DNA of 64,000 nt. It comes from Acidobacteriales bacterium 59-55 (lineage in GTDB: Bacteria > Acidobacteriota > Terriglobia > Terriglobales > Acidobacteriaceae). The notes beneath the pieces were generated by a model. It was given only the letters and a program-made list of their open reading frames with translations, was not told the DNA's origin and made no database searches. Below, in pieces: positions 43,493-54,529 of this stretch (within the stretch, counting starts at the first letter, position 1; every line of letters begins with the position of its first letter). The translations under genes were made by a program, and so were the position numbers. The stretch is from the NCBI GenBank assembly GCA_001897435.1, contig MKSV01000007.1, positions 372,001-436,000 on the forward strand, in the 5' to 3' direction.

Positions 43493-44194
43493 CTACCTGA
43501 TTTGGAGAGGGTAGTAGTAGGACGCCTGATCCTGCTCATGGGTCGTTGAAAGGAAATAAGACCCCGGTTGGGATTCCCGCAGGTCGAGATAGACGGAGAC
43601 TTCTTTTCGATCTCCCGGGCCGATTGCCGCTCCGTTGCCATGGGCCAGGAAGTCACGACCTTCCTTATCGCGGGTCACGGCTATGTCATATCGGCCGGGT
43701 TCGCTATAGCGGGGAAGGATGATTGTTATCTTCACGAGCGCAGCGGGCAACAACACAGCCTGCAGCTGACCAGGCTGCTCCCCGCGAAATGTTCCGGCAT
43801 TCCAAAGATCCACGGTTCGGGGAATTGCAGTCATGCGCGCCACCTGCTGCTGCGTGCTTGCTCCACGGCGACTCAGTACAAAAAACCCGACGGCGATCAG
43901 TAGGCAAGAGGCAATTGCGACTGTCAGTGCCAGTCGTCTCCGTTGCGAATTATCTTCGCGCCGGAATTCCAGTAACCGGCTCATGCAAATGGGACAATTC
44001 GCTGCATGATCGACTCTTGGGTCTGATAGTTGTATATGTCGGGATTTTCTTGCCAAGCTCTTGAGAAAGGCTTCATCGGGACAAGGACCGGCAGCAGTTG
44101 CGCTCCCGGCGAGCACGCACTCCTGATGCCGCTGCGCAATCCAGGCTTCAAAACGATCTTCACGGCCTGAAAGGTTAGTCAGTTTTAGCCACAT
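43493..44194 (-). CDS. Probable anti-sigma factor with one membrane span
   Basis: A 233-aa protein. The cytoplasmic N-terminus contains HAANCPICMSRLLEFRR, a zinc-binding anti-sigma-like HxxxCxxC motif; one membrane span follows (LALTVAIASCLLIAVGFFVL), then a beta-rich exported domain. It overlaps the sigma-like gene by 10 bp, the normal pairing. The exported half would sense the signal. Confidence 0.75.
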   Translation of the reverse strand: MWLKLTNLSGREDRFEAWIAQRHQECVLAGSATAAGPCPDEAFLKSLARKSRHIQLSDPRVDHAANCPICMSRLLEFRREDNSQRRRLALTVAIASCLLIAVGFFVLSRRGASTQQQVARMTAIPRTVDLWNAGTFRGEQPGQLQAVLLPAALVKITIILPRYSEPGRYDIAVTRDKEGRDFLAHGNGAAIGPGDRKEVSVYLDLRESQPGSYFLSTTHEQDQASYYYPLQIR

Positions 44195-44754
44195 TGTGAG
44201 GGATCTCCAGGTTGAGAGAGAGCGTGGAGCAACGACTCGACCTCCCGGAAGTAGGCACGTCGCACAACAGTATGGTCCATGTCGAGATCTTCAGCGATCT
44301 TCCTCCACGAATATCCTAACCAACGCCATCGCACGATTGATTGGGCAAATGGCGAAAGCTTCGCAAACAGTTCGTTCGCGTAGATCCTTTGCTCTACCGC
44401 TGGTTGACCAACATACAGGTTCTCCAGACCGAGCAACGATCCGTATTGAACTTCTCGACTCTTCTTCGCTGCTAGTTGTCGGGCTCGACGCTTGATAACG
44501 CTCTTTACGCGCTGCGAGAGTGTTCTGTCTGGACAGTCCGGATGCCGACCGATGTAGCCGGAGACGTTCTGCACAGCACGATCCATGAGGTCATGGGCTG
44601 CGGCTTGATCGTTCAGGTAGGTCCAGGCACAAAGAACCGCATAAGGCCATGCTGCCTTGGCAGCGGCCTCCAGTCTCTGATCAGACGCAGGGTGCCCGGT
44701 CGAATAGGCCCAACTCCACGTCAGCTCTTGCCAGATGCGACCATGTGGCTGCAT
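44185..44754 (-). CDS. ECF-like sigma factor
   Basis: A 189-aa protein with region 2-like ILNDQ-type helices (AWTYLNDQAAAHDLMDRAVQ) and a region 4 HTH (FAQSIVRWRWLGYSWRKIAE, DLDMDHTVVRRAYFREVESL). Region 2 is divergent from standard ECF sigma factors and the Asp/Glu-rich core motif is weak, so it could be a related HTH regulator. The overlapping anti-sigma-like gene supports the sigma call. Confidence 0.7.
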   Translation of the reverse strand: MQPHGRIWQELTWSWAYSTGHPASDQRLEAAAKAAWPYAVLCAWTYLNDQAAAHDLMDRAVQNVSGYIGRHPDCPDRTLSQRVKSVIKRRARQLAAKKSREVQYGSLLGLENLYVGQPAVEQRIYANELFAKLSPFAQSIVRWRWLGYSWRKIAEDLDMDHTVVRRAYFREVESLLHALSQPGDPSQCG

Positions 44755-44921
44755 ACGTGAGCGACCGTCTCGAATGGGTTAACCACTTCTACCCGAAAAG
44801 TATAGACCACGGTGACACGAATTTATTGTTGCTCATTTGCCCCAAAGGCAGAATAGAAGTGCCTTTAGTAGATATGGGACAGATTGCTCTTGTCTCATTT
44901 AGGGTCTATCGGCGGTGAAAT

Positions 44922-45371
44922 ATGCTTGTGAGTACACCAGAACAGCCTCATTGTGATTCGACAACGAATCGAGGTTGGCAAGGCTTAAAACAGGTGGATG
45001 AGGACCAAACGAATTCTGCCAGCACCAAACAAAAGAGCCAAAAGCAAGTCGCGAATCGTGCACAGAATGCAAGAGAATGCTCGGCTCAATTCGCAATCAC
45101 CCTCATTCAGGGTAAATGGAAGACGCGGATTCTGTCCCAGCTTCAGCATGGCCCAACTCGCTTGAGTCAGTTGCGCAGGATGTTTCCCGAGGCATCGAAG
45201 AAAATGCTCACCCAGCATCTCCGCGAATTGGAAAGAGACGGCCTCGTTGTACGGATCGATCTCAGTAGTCGATTGCGGCATGTGGAGTATTCCTTATCTC
45301 CACTGGGCCTTGCTGCATTGAGTTTGATAGAGGTATTGACGAATTGGGGTAGGGAGTATCTGCGTTACTAG
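44922..45371 (+). CDS. HxlR-family transcriptional regulator
   Basis: A 149-aa protein whose last ~100 residues are an HxlR winged helix: ITLIQGKWKTRILSQLQHGP, RLSQLRRMFPEASKKMLTQH, LRELERDGLVVRIDLS and VEYSLSPLGLA. The N-terminal ~45 residues are polar and disordered. CSAQFAITLIQGKWK places a cysteine before the HTH, as in thiol-sensing members. Divergent from the sigma gene. Confidence 0.88.
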   Translation: MLVSTPEQPHCDSTTNRGWQGLKQVDEDQTNSASTKQKSQKQVANRAQNARECSAQFAITLIQGKWKTRILSQLQHGPTRLSQLRRMFPEASKKMLTQHLRELERDGLVVRIDLSSRLRHVEYSLSPLGLAALSLIEVLTNWGREYLRY

Positions 45372-46105
45372 CAAATCCGCCAGAATGCGTCCGGAAATCA
45401 GTCGAAGTCGGGGGTCGCCCAAAACTAAAAAATCTAAGGAAGGCTTCATATTGTCGGCAACTCCCAGCAATGCAGTCCAGACTTTCGCTTTGCACATCGT
45501 AGATAGCCGTTTTGATAGTGTTTGCTCATTCTCGAAACCCCTCCTGTTGCGAGGTAATGAACGTCAAGTCTCAGGGGCTTCTACAAGATACAGGCGACAA
45601 GGGGAAGTACGACTCAGATTGTCAGAGTGATCCTTCATGGGCAGTATCGTCAAAGGACTTTCTAAAGGGGGTGTTCTATTTGTATGAACATAACAGCCCA
45701 CAAGAACGGTAGACGTGAAGTAGTTTGCTCATAATTCCAGGAAGTATTATCAGTGTTCGACGTAATGATTACTGGAGGCGTCCTTCGTGAATCGGACAAT
45801 TCTCGGGGAGATCGCAAGTCTCCAAAGGACCACTGGAGTGGTCCGGTAGAATGCGTACCCGAAACGCAGCGTCAAGTAGACCTCACCGGCGTGTCTCTCG
45901 CGGTCGTCGATCCTCTACGACTTCTTACACACAAACGGCGCGACATGAAAACTCACTCCCACACATGCTAACTTCGGTGCATTCCTTAAGAAGTTGATCG
46001 CTGTTGGAATTGGTTCTAGAATCTCCTAAAAGTCATCCTTTGTCCCTCGTGCTCCGTGCGCACCATCTAAAGCCAACAAGCCTACGATGTCATGGGAGGA
46101 TTATT
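45372..46105. other. Intergenic, upstream of hybrid kinase
   Basis: About 730 bp. Short frames (45512-45712, 45753-45971) have no start signals or family patterns. It ends with GGAGGA at 46095-46100, the ribosome-binding site of the kinase hybrid. Nothing else recognised. Confidence 0.4.
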
Positions 46106-49100
46106 GTGCAGCTTTCGGGCTACTTCCTCGACCGCCTTCGCGAAGATGGAGAGTTCACTCTATACCGGGCACACCCGAAGCAAAGAGAACTGACCTCCGT
46201 GCTTCTGTTGGTGCCAGCCTCAACGCGGCCCGGCCCGGAGACGCTCAAAAAGATCGATTACGAATACTCATGGAGGAGTGAACTGGCCCGGACCGTGCGG
46301 CGTCAGGCCGTTGCAGAGCGAGGTGTTCAGATATCGCTGGTACTTGAAGATACTGGCTGCGAAACTCTTGATTCGATTCCTTTGGTCATGAATATTCCAG
46401 GGTTCCAAACAACTGACCCCGGATCGGCCATGCTGGACATTCAACGACATCCGAAACAATCGACCGGCTTCGTAAGGTTCCTTGCTCGGAACACAACCCG
46501 TCAAAAGAGATTCGGCTTCTGGCTCTACTGTTGGCTCCTATTTCTCTGCGTCCCCCTTTACGGGATCGACCGCGATCGCACACTCGACCAGCTCTATCAC
46601 ACAGGCTGGACCTATGCCGAAGGAGCACCGGGCCAAGTAAATGCGTTGGCCCAAACCACGGATGGCTATTTGTGGCTAGGGACTGCAACCGGATTGTTCC
46701 GTTTCGATGGAATTCGATTTCAGCCCTACATATCGCAATCCGGAAAGACCTTTCCACAACGCAGTGTGATTTCTCTGTTCGCCGTACCAGATGGAGGCTT
46801 ATGGGTGGGCTATCGGTACGGAGGGGTTAGCTTCATCAACAATGGGACGGTGACCAACTACGGAAAGGAGCAGGGGCTTCCTGCCCATCCGGTGTCAGCC
46901 TTCGCACGTGACCGGAAAGGTGCGATTTGGATAGCAGCGGGGGAGGATGGTCTGGCCCGACTGGAAGGCTCACGCTGGAGAAAGGTTGGATCTGATTTGG
47001 GGTTCGAAGGTGTAGCGTACACCGTTTTCGTGGATCATAGAGGCACTGTTTGGGTGGGGACGGCGACAAGCGTCGAATATCTTGTGGAGGGCGCCCACCA
47101 TTTTAAGGTGGCTGCAAAGGGCCTCGTACTTGTCAAAAACTTTGCTGAGTCGTCCGACGGTACATTATGGATGGCAGAACTGGGCTATGGGGTGAGACCT
47201 GTTTCGTTGCCGGGAAAAAGGGCAGGGCCGGCAATTTTCGTAGGATCTCAGGCAGTCACATTTGACCATCAAGGAAGTCTTTGGATTACCTCGCTGGGAA
47301 GCGGAATCCGCAGGGTCCCGTATCCGGAATATCTCCATCAACTGCAGAAGAGAGGCCCCTCTGCCTGGCAATTCCATAATTCTGAGGTGCAGGGGTTCAG
47401 CGAAAAGGATGGTCTAACAAGCGACTTCATAAATTGCGTTCTGCAGGACCGCGAGGGCAATATCTGGTTCGGTACGAGCGCAGGATTAGACCGATTCCGG
47501 CAGAGCCCTGTGGTCTCGGTCCCTCTTCAGCCAATTTCGTATCGCGGGGCTCTACCGATCCCAGCGTTGCACTCCTTTACAACAAACGCGCTGGTAGCAG
47601 GCGACGACGGAGCGATTTGGGCTGCGGGTATGGGGCCTAAGCTTCTGCTGAAGGTTCAGAAGGGCAGAATCCTGACCCAACTGCGCGACCGGATGGTGGA
47701 CTCCGCCTATCGAGATCCGAAAGGCCTTGTCTGGCTCGCGACGTCGTGGTCTTCGTTCTGCCACTCCGACGTATGTTTGGACGCGATTGGTTTGAAGCAA
47801 CGAGCGATCATGTACAGGAACCATGGCGCTGTACCTGCTGGGCACGGGCTGATACTGCGCCAACTCGATCTGCCAACAGGAGATGGGATCGGTCGAAGTG
47901 TGCAATCGCACGTGAAAGCAATCACTCAGGACGGGTTGGGTAGGTTATGGATATCCATGGAGTCAGGAACTTTTCGACTAGAAAGGTCCGGTTGGACCAG
48001 CCTCGCGAGCCTCGGTGGCCCACGGGGCACCGCAACTTCAGAGTTTACTGATTCAGAAGGACGTATCTGGTTCGGATTCGCTAATACGGTTGCGATGCTG
48101 GATGAAGATAGAGTCAGGATTTTTTCTGGCAAAGACGGCGTTCAGATAGGGGCCGTCACGTCTATCCAGAGCAAAGGGACAAAGATCTGGATTGGTGGAG
48201 AGTTCGGTCTGGAATTCTTTGATGGCAGCCATTTTCAGCCGGTGAATCCATCAAATGGCAGTGTCTTCGGAGGTATTTCCGGAATCGTTGCCGTTCCAGA
48301 AGACGGGCTATGGTTTTCCGAAAATCGGGAAATCATTCACATTCCTGAAGCTCAGCTTCGAGACTTGAGCTCTGACAAAGTGAAATTCGAGAGCTTCGGT
48401 TTGCTGGATGGGTTGACCGCAGATCTTAGGGGTTCCCTCGCCTCACCGTCAGCCGTTCAAACAACGGACGGCCGCATTTGGTTTGCCACAACCAAGGGGT
48501 TCGCTTGGATCGATCCCAGGCGAATCATACGGAACACAGTTCCACCGACAGTGTTCATTGAGTCTGTTACTGCTAATGGCAGGAAATACAACACCTCCAC
48601 ATCTTTGAGGTTGCCGTCCCGAATTGCAAATTTACAAATCTCCTATACGGCCCCAAGTCTCACGATTCCTGAGCGGGTTCGCTTTCGCTACAAGCTCGAA
48701 GGACAAGACAAGGAATGGCAGGATGCAGGAACGCGCCGGGAGGCTTTCTACACGAACCTCGATCCGGGATCTTATCAGTTCCATGTGATCGCGTGTAACA
48801 ACGACGGGGTCTGGAACGACACAGGCGTATCTGTCGATTTCTCGATCGCCCCCGTCTACTATCAGACCCGTTGGTTCCGCGCGCTGTGCTTGGCGTTTTT
48901 CATGGTACTGATCTGGCTACTCTATCGACTGCGGGTCCGCAACGCCGAGCAGCGTTACCTCGAACGCAATCGCGCGGCAGAAGCGCTTGCGGCGCGGGCA
49001 GCGATATCTCTTGAGAATACGCGGCTCTATCGAGATCTTGAAGAACGTGACCGGAAGATCCGGCGCTTGGTCGATTCGAATATTATCGGGATCGTCATCT

Positions 49101-50530
49101 GGGATCTCGACGGGCGGGTTATTGATGCCAACGACGCGTTTCTCCATATGGTTCAGTACGAGCGGAAGGATCTGCAAGGAGGTCTTCGCTGGTTCGACAT
49201 CACCCCTCCGGAATGGCAAGAGGCGCACGCTCGCTACGAGGCGGAAGAACTTAAAGCAACCGGCATGATGCAAGCCCGTGAGAAAGAGTATTTCAGGAAG
49301 GACGGCAGCCGTGTTCCTGTGCTGATCGGAGCAGCTTGCTTCGAAGGCCAGCCCGACCAAGGAGTTGCCTACATTGTCGATTTGACAAAACAAAAGCGCG
49401 CTGAGGAAGCTCTGCGGCGTAGCGAAGCTTATCTAGCCGAAGCGCAGAGACAAACCCATACAGGAAGTTGTGCCATTGGTGGCAAAAGCCGCGAGATCAT
49501 CTACTGGTCGGACGAGATGTTCCGACTTTTTGGCTTTGATCCAGATCAGGGTGTGCCCCTCTGGAACCAATGGGTGCAGCGGATACACCCAGAAGACCGC
49601 GACAGGTTCAAGATGGCAGGGGATAGGATGTTTGGCGAAAAAGTGCACTGCGACGTCGAGTTTAGAATCGTGAAACCCGATGGAACAGTTAAACACGTTC
49701 ATGGTATCGGCCACCCTGTCTTGAGTCCTACCGGAGAGCTTCTTCAAGTGGTCGGTACGATGGTCGACGTTACGGAGAGCAAGCAGGCCAAAGAAGCGCG
49801 TGATCGGGTGCGCCAGCTAGAGGCGGATCTGGCACATACCATCCGTGTAAGCACGATGGGCGAGCTGACCGCCTCGCTGGCACACGAAATCAAGCAGCCG
49901 ATTGGGGCGGCGGTCACAAATGCGCAATCGTGCTTACGATTAATCGATCGCCTTGAGCCCGACCTGCCGGAAGCGCGAGAAGCTGCTTTGGAAATGATCA
50001 AAGACGCCAGACGTGCAGCCGAGATCATTGATCGTGTCCGGCTGCTGTTCCAAAAAGGTTCCTCTCAATTGGAAACGATTGATCTAAACCAAGTGATCGA
50101 AGAGATGGTCATTATGATGGGTGAGGAAGCAAATCAGCATGCAGTGACCATTCGCACCGAGCTTGCGCAGGGGATCCCTAATGTAATGGCAGACCGTGTG
50201 CAGTTGCAACAAGCATTGATGAATCTCATGCTCAATGCTATTGAGGCGATGCAGGGTAAGGGTGGTGAGCTCAGGGTAGAATCGCAGTTAGCCCTGGATG
50301 GTCAACTGCTAATCTCAGTGAGTGATACCGGAGTGGGACTACCTATCGAGAATTTAGATAACATTTTCAACGCGTTCTTCACCACAAAGCCTCGCGGCAC
50401 GGGTCTGGGATTGGCGATTACTCGCTCCGTAATCCAGTCGCATGGTGGCCACATTTGGGTTACCGTAAACTCCGGAGGAGGGGCGACGTTTCAGTTTACG
50501 CTGCCCATTAGGGAGGCAGCCTCCGAATGA
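46106..50530 (+). CDS. Hybrid of Ser/Thr-kinase N-lobe and propeller histidine kinase
   Basis: A 1474-aa protein from the GTG at 46106, set five bases after GGAGGA. Residues ~1-95 match the N-lobe of the trifunctional Ser/Thr-kinase/ATPase/histidine-kinase family: [62 protein letters not shown]; the C-lobe and AAA part are absent. A membrane span follows ([15 protein letters not shown], ~137-152), then a two-component-regulator propeller (~155-780, blades such as [18 protein letters not shown]), a Y_Y_Y domain, a second span ([17 protein letters not shown], ~925), two PAS domains (~985 and ~1118), HisKA with SLAHEIKQP near 1255 and HATPase with [11 protein letters not shown] near 1431. The PAS-kinase half also resembles the trifunctional family. 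Membrane topology is self-consistent. Confidence 0.88.
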   Translation: MQLSGYFLDRLREDGEFTLYRAHPKQRELTSVLLLVPASTRPGPETLKKIDYEYSWRSELARTVRRQAVAERGVQISLVLEDTGCETLDSIPLVMNIPGFQTTDPGSAMLDIQRHPKQSTGFVRFLARNTTRQKRFGFWLYCWLLFLCVPLYGIDRDRTLDQLYHTGWTYAEGAPGQVNALAQTTDGYLWLGTATGLFRFDGIRFQPYISQSGKTFPQRSVISLFAVPDGGLWVGYRYGGVSFINNGTVTNYGKEQGLPAHPVSAFARDRKGAIWIAAGEDGLARLEGSRWRKVGSDLGFEGVAYTVFVDHRGTVWVGTATSVEYLVEGAHHFKVAAKGLVLVKNFAESSDGTLWMAELGYGVRPVSLPGKRAGPAIFVGSQAVTFDHQGSLWITSLGSGIRRVPYPEYLHQLQKRGPSAWQFHNSEVQGFSEKDGLTSDFINCVLQDREGNIWFGTSAGLDRFRQSPVVSVPLQPISYRGALPIPALHSFTTNALVAGDDGAIWAAGMGPKLLLKVQKGRILTQLRDRMVDSAYRDPKGLVWLATSWSSFCHSDVCLDAIGLKQRAIMYRNHGAVPAGHGLILRQLDLPTGDGIGRSVQSHVKAITQDGLGRLWISMESGTFRLERSGWTSLASLGGPRGTATSEFTDSEGRIWFGFANTVAMLDEDRVRIFSGKDGVQIGAVTSIQSKGTKIWIGGEFGLEFFDGSHFQPVNPSNGSVFGGISGIVAVPEDGLWFSENREIIHIPEAQLRDLSSDKVKFESFGLLDGLTADLRGSLASPSAVQTTDGRIWFATTKGFAWIDPRRIIRNTVPPTVFIESVTANGRKYNTSTSLRLPSRIANLQISYTAPSLTIPERVRFRYKLEGQDKEWQDAGTRREAFYTNLDPGSYQFHVIACNNDGVWNDTGVSVDFSIAPVYYQTRWFRALCLAFFMVLIWLLYRLRVRNAEQRYLERNRAAEALAARAAISLENTRLYRDLEERDRKIRRLVDSNIIGIVIWDLDGRVIDANDAFLHMVQYERKDLQGGLRWFDITPPEWQEAHARYEAEELKATGMMQAREKEYFRKDGSRVPVLIGAACFEGQPDQGVAYIVDLTKQKRAEEALRRSEAYLAEAQRQTHTGSCAIGGKSREIIYWSDEMFRLFGFDPDQGVPLWNQWVQRIHPEDRDRFKMAGDRMFGEKVHCDVEFRIVKPDGTVKHVHGIGHPVLSPTGELLQVVGTMVDVTESKQAKEARDRVRQLEADLAHTIRVSTMGELTASLAHEIKQPIGAAVTNAQSCLRLIDRLEPDLPEAREAALEMIKDARRAAEIIDRVRLLFQKGSSQLETIDLNQVIEEMVIMMGEEANQHAVTIRTELAQGIPNVMADRVQLQQALMNLMLNAIEAMQGKGGELRVESQLALDGQLLISVSDTGVGLPIENLDNIFNAFFTTKPRGTGLGLAITRSVIQSHGGHIWVTVNSGGGATFQFTLPIREAASE

Positions 50531-51153
50531 TCTCCGCCGATTCACCTATTGTATTGATCGTCGACGATGATGCTCGCATGCGCGCGGCGACGCAGCGCCT
50601 GTTGAAGACAGTAGGTCTGGATTCCGAGTCGTTTGCTACCCCGGAGGAATTTCTACAGCATAACCGTCCAAATGCTCCCTGCTGCCTCATCTTGGATCTA
50701 CGGCTTCCCGGAATGAGCGGGTTGGAGATCCAGAGAAAATTAATTGACATGGGAGTGCAAATCCCTATCATTTTCATCACTGGCCATGCAGACATCCCAG
50801 TGACTGTGAAAGCGATGAAGTCAGGAGCAGTGGAATTTCTGACTAAGCCTTTTCGCGATCAGGACCTCATAGATGCGATTCAAGAAGCCCTACGGCGTGA
50901 CATAGAAATGAGGCAACAGCAGAGCGAGATTGCGGAATTGAAGGAACGCTATGCGAGGTTGACGGCGCGAGAGCGCGAGGTAATGCTTCTTATTGTTTCT
51001 GGCATGCTCACAAAGCAGATTGCCTCGAAACTTGGCACGACCGAAGTCACTGCGGCCGTCCATCGTGGGCAGGTGATGCACAAGATGCAAGCCAACTCGC
51101 CCGCCGAACTGGGAAGAATGGCAGAAAAGCTTAAGCTGCCGGCTATCGTTTAG
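50527..51153 (+). CDS. FixJ/LuxR-type response regulator
   Basis: A 208-aa regulator: receiver domain with DDD, phospho-acceptor in [21 protein letters not shown] and LTKPF; then a LuxR HTH ([40 protein letters not shown]). The ATG overlaps the kinase stop (ATGA), so it is the likely partner of the hybrid kinase. Confidence 0.92.
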   Translation: MISADSPIVLIVDDDARMRAATQRLLKTVGLDSESFATPEEFLQHNRPNAPCCLILDLRLPGMSGLEIQRKLIDMGVQIPIIFITGHADIPVTVKAMKSGAVEFLTKPFRDQDLIDAIQEALRRDIEMRQQQSEIAELKERYARLTAREREVMLLIVSGMLTKQIASKLGTTEVTAAVHRGQVMHKMQANSPAELGRMAEKLKLPAIV

Positions 51154-51303
51154 CTTTGGATCGCTAATCGCCGCAACCTCTCCTATGGCCATTTAAAGGG
51201 TTCCTTATACATACATATCAGTGCCTCTATCACAATCAATAATTGCATTGTGCGCCGAGCGAGTCGATCCTGTATGTGTATGGCCACAGAGAGGAAGGGA
51301 AAA

Positions 51304-51657
51304 ATGGTTGCCGTTATCGAGGACGACGAATCGTACCGCGCCGCCGTGCAGCGTTTGCTGAAATCGGCAGGTTTTTCAGTGCAATCGTTTGGCTCCGCTG
51401 AGGCTTTCTTAAACTCTGGCCAGCAACACGAAACTGGGTGTCTGATCTCCGATATAAGAATGCCGGGGATGTCAGGATTAGAGCTCCAGTCCAAACTGAA
51501 CTCTGATCATTGTCGGATTCCGACAATTTTCATCACCGCACATGGCGACGAAAAGATGCGACTGCAGGCTATGCGAGGCGGTGCAGTGAAATTTCTCACG
51601 AAGCCTTTTGACGACGAAACTCTACTTGAGGCTGTTCGAGTGGCCCTGACAAATTGA
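51304..51657 (+). CDS. Single-domain response regulator
   Basis: A 117-aa receiver from the ATG at 51304 (GAGGAAGGGA ahead): VAVIEDDESYRAAVQRLL, phospho-acceptor in CLISDIRMPGMSGLE, FITAHGD and FLTKPFDDE. There is no output domain. It lies 42 bp before a sigma-54 activator that lacks a receiver, so it may act on that protein in trans. Confidence 0.88.
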   Translation: MVAVIEDDESYRAAVQRLLKSAGFSVQSFGSAEAFLNSGQQHETGCLISDIRMPGMSGLELQSKLNSDHCRIPTIFITAHGDEKMRLQAMRGGAVKFLTKPFDDETLLEAVRVALTN

Positions 51658-51699
51658 GGGCAGATCCCTGTTAGCGGTACAGTTCAGTAGGAGGCATTT

Positions 51700-52818
51700 G
51701 TGGTCTCTCTGGAGACACCTCGGTGTGGTGAACAAGGCGAAAGAGACCGCGAATTTGCCCAAATTGTAGGTAGTAGCACTGCTCTGGAATCTGTACTCGC
51801 CGAAGTCGAGCGTGTGGCACCAACTGATTCCACCGTGCTGGTCCTTGGAGAAACCGGTACCGGCAAGGAGTTGATCGCGCGTGCTATTCACAATATAAGC
51901 TCACGCTGCGGACACCCCTTCGTGAAGTTGAACTGCGCGGCCATTCCCTTCGACCTGTTGGAGAGTGAGCTGTTTGGGCACGAGAAAGGTGCCTTTACCG
52001 GGGCCGTAGCACAAAGAGTAGGCCGTTTCGAAATGGCGGACACCGGCACGCTCTTCCTGGACGAAATAGGGGACTTACCACTTGCCCTGCAACCGAAACT
52101 CTTGCGCGTTTTGCAGGAACAAGAGTTCGAGCGACTGGGAAGCGGGCGTACACATCGCATCAACATTCGTCTTGTGGCCGCCACTCATCGCGACCTGACC
52201 CATATGGTCGCGCGCGACGAATTCCGCAGCGATCTTTACTACCGGCTGAATGTATTTCCTGTCCACATACCGCCTTTGAGGGAGCGACGAGATGACATAC
52301 GTCAGCTGATCCTGCACTTCGTAGAGGTATTCTCCCGGCGCATGGGGAAGCGGATTGAGCAGATACCAGAAACAACAATGAATGCATTCTCTACATACCA
52401 TTGGCCCGGCAATGTGCGTGAACTCCAGAACCTGGTTGAACGCGCAGTGATCCGATCGGACAACGGAGTGCTCCCAAATCCCCTCTCAGCATCACGGGCC
52501 TCTAGTGACTCTGTCCTCAAACTCGAAGCGGATCTCCTGCCTCTTGAGGAGTCCGGCAGGAGAATAGAACCGGGAGCTATACCCGAGGCGCAGTCCACGG
52601 ATTCACTCGAGAATATACAACGCCAACACATTTTGCGGGTACTCGATAGAACTTCCTGGGTGATCAGCGGACCCAACGGCGCAGGGGCCATCCTCAATGT
52701 CCATCCCAACACACTTCGCAGTTTGATGAACAGGCTAGGGATTCGGCCCCAAGCGCCGCCACGTACTCGACGTGGCCACGAATTTCCCCAGACGACACAT
52801 GATGCGTGTCCGGGATAA
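51700..52818 (+). CDS. Sigma-54-dependent activator lacking an N-terminal sensor
   Basis: A 372-aa protein from a GTG at 51700, preceded by AGGAGG. It is an AAA+ activator: Walker A LGETGTGKE, the sigma-54 contact loop in ELFGHEKGAFTGA, Walker B TLFLDEIGDLP, sensor region FRSDLYYRLNVFP and PPLRERRDDI, and YHWPGNVRELQNLVERA. A Fis-type HTH ends it (ILNVHPNTLRSLMNRLGIRP), as in FhlA-like proteins. The usual GAF or receiver is missing: only ~22 residues precede the AAA+ domain. The receiver gene just upstream could supply control. Confidence 0.92.
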   Translation: MVSLETPRCGEQGERDREFAQIVGSSTALESVLAEVERVAPTDSTVLVLGETGTGKELIARAIHNISSRCGHPFVKLNCAAIPFDLLESELFGHEKGAFTGAVAQRVGRFEMADTGTLFLDEIGDLPLALQPKLLRVLQEQEFERLGSGRTHRINIRLVAATHRDLTHMVARDEFRSDLYYRLNVFPVHIPPLRERRDDIRQLILHFVEVFSRRMGKRIEQIPETTMNAFSTYHWPGNVRELQNLVERAVIRSDNGVLPNPLSASRASSDSVLKLEADLLPLEESGRRIEPGAIPEAQSTDSLENIQRQHILRVLDRTSWVISGPNGAGAILNVHPNTLRSLMNRLGIRPQAPPRTRRGHEFPQTTHDACPG

Positions 52819-53495
52819 GGCCAACCTCTAGTTTGGCACGCTTGCGACGATCCGCTATGACCACGGCCCCAATATATTCAGTTGCCATCTTCTGGAATTG
52901 GCCATCGAGTAAAAACCTGCGCGAAGCACATCCGACCTGGCATGCCGATGACGAACGCCTGTGTGGCAAGCTTCAATGGCAAGATTCCATAACGAGTGCT
53001 TGAATACTGGCGGGTTCTGAAACTTTTTCGATGCGCCGGAATCGGCACCAGGCATAAATTTCACCAGGCCTCACTCCGCGCTGAGATACAAACACCGAAC
53101 TAGTTCGCGGAGCGGTAGCTATGCCACATTTTGCACAGGACTTGCGATCCACGATATGTCGTGAACTAGAAGGCACGGAATTGGTGGATGACGAAATATC
53201 GGGTCCACCCTTCACTCGTTCCAACGTTCTCTCACGCTAAGCCTCTTTGTTCTACGTAGATTCGCAATAAGTACCCAATCGGTCACTTTGGCAATCCGTG
53301 TGCATTCCTGTACGGCAACAGGGGATGAAAATTCAGCAGTTCTTAACACAAGTGAAGCAAGGGATGAATGGGATTCTTCCGATGAAGTAGGGCTCGGCGG
53401 ACGGATCAGTAACCACAACTTGAGAAGTAAACACTCACCTCCGAGAGATTCTCGGACTTAACGTGCTCGATTGCGAGCGTTACGAAAGGACAATC
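52819..53495. other. Intergenic with possible small - strand ORF
   Basis: About 680 bp. A - strand frame at 52973-53224 (83 aa, TTG start) has CAKCG and ends EIYAWCRFRRIEKVSEP; it reads like the end of a real zinc-binding protein but lacks a good start. The segment also holds the paired palindromic element at 53151-53201. AAAGGA at 53485-53490 is the ribosome-binding site of the next gene. Confidence 0.4.
53151..53201. promoter_or_regulatory. Paired palindromic element, copy 1
   Basis: ACGATATGTCGT at 53151-53162 and its near inverted copy ACGAAATATCG at 53191-53201, about four helical turns apart. The same arrangement, with flanking bases conserved, is found at 61073-61124. Each half is itself an imperfect palindrome, as expected for two operator dimers. 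Confidence 0.5.
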
Positions 53496-54323
53496 ATGAA
53501 AATCGTAGTCATTGGCGGTACTGGACTCATTGGATCGAAACTTGTGAAAAAGCTTCAGGAGCACGGGCACGAAGCCGTGGCCGCATCGCCCAATACCGGT
53601 GTCAACAGCATTACCGGAGAGGGACTGGCCGAAGCGCTGAAGGGTGCATCGGTGGTCGTTGACGTATCGAACTCTCCCTCCTGGGAGGACGCCGCGGTGA
53701 TGAAGTTCTTCGAAACATCGACTCGTAACCTCCTCTCTTATGAAGCGGCCGCAAGTGTGGGACATCACGTTGCGTTGTCGGTGGTGGGAACAGAACGGCT
53801 GTCCGAAAGCGGTTACTTCAGAGCAAAGATTGCTCAGGAGAAGCTGATCAAAAGCTCACCTGTTCCTTATTCGATTGTTCACGCGACGCAGTTCTTCGAG
53901 TTCCTCAAGGGTCTCGCTGACATTTCCGTCGTCGACGGCAAGGTGCATTTGCCACCTGTTCTTTTCCAGCCGATGGCTGCCGACGATGTCGCGGCTGGCG
54001 TAGGCAGGATCGCGGTGGGCCAGCCGGTAAATGGCACCGTCGAAATAGCAGGGCCGGAACAGTTTCGTGTGGATGAACTAGTCAAGCGGCGATTAGCTGC
54101 ACTCAAAGATCCTCGCGAAGTCATCGCTGATCCAAACGCGCTTTACGCTGGGGCAAAGCTCAGTGAGAGAACGCTGGTTCCGGGCAATAACGCACGACTC
54201 GGCGAGATCCGTTTCGAAACCTGGCTCACTCAGTCAGGGGCACAAATTCCCAGTGCGCATCCTCAGCCCACGGGCGTTGCAGAGGTGACCAAGGAAAGAG
54301 AGAGCCAAAAAACAGCTAGCTGA
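53496..54323 (+). CDS. NmrA-like SDR (atypical NAD(P)-binding reductase)
   Basis: A 275-aa protein from the ATG at 53496 (AAAGGA ahead). IVVIGGTGLIGSKLVKKLQE is a GxxGxxG Rossmann start; VVDVSNSPSWED, VALSVVGTERLSESGYFRAK and PYSIVHATQFFEFLKGL are typical of the NmrA/SDR_a5 group. These bind NAD(P) and act as reductases or redox sensors; the YFRAK segment occupies the YxxxK place. Substrate unknown. Confidence 0.88.
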   Translation: MKIVVIGGTGLIGSKLVKKLQEHGHEAVAASPNTGVNSITGEGLAEALKGASVVVDVSNSPSWEDAAVMKFFETSTRNLLSYEAAASVGHHVALSVVGTERLSESGYFRAKIAQEKLIKSSPVPYSIVHATQFFEFLKGLADISVVDGKVHLPPVLFQPMAADDVAAGVGRIAVGQPVNGTVEIAGPEQFRVDELVKRRLAALKDPREVIADPNALYAGAKLSERTLVPGNNARLGEIRFETWLTQSGAQIPSAHPQPTGVAEVTKERESQKTAS

Positions 54324-54529
54324 TATCACCATCGCGGATGCTTTTGGTGAGCGGGGTATGACAAGCACAACTCGCCTTTAGTTTGTTGGAGTCACGTGGC
54401 CGGCAAGACGGAAACCACACTATTGGCTGCGTGCCCAACAATAACTCGTACGGCGCTAGGCGTAATCGCGAAGCGCCGACGATACACACGACGCATTGAA
54501 GTGGCGATGATCAAACGAAAGGTTAATCT

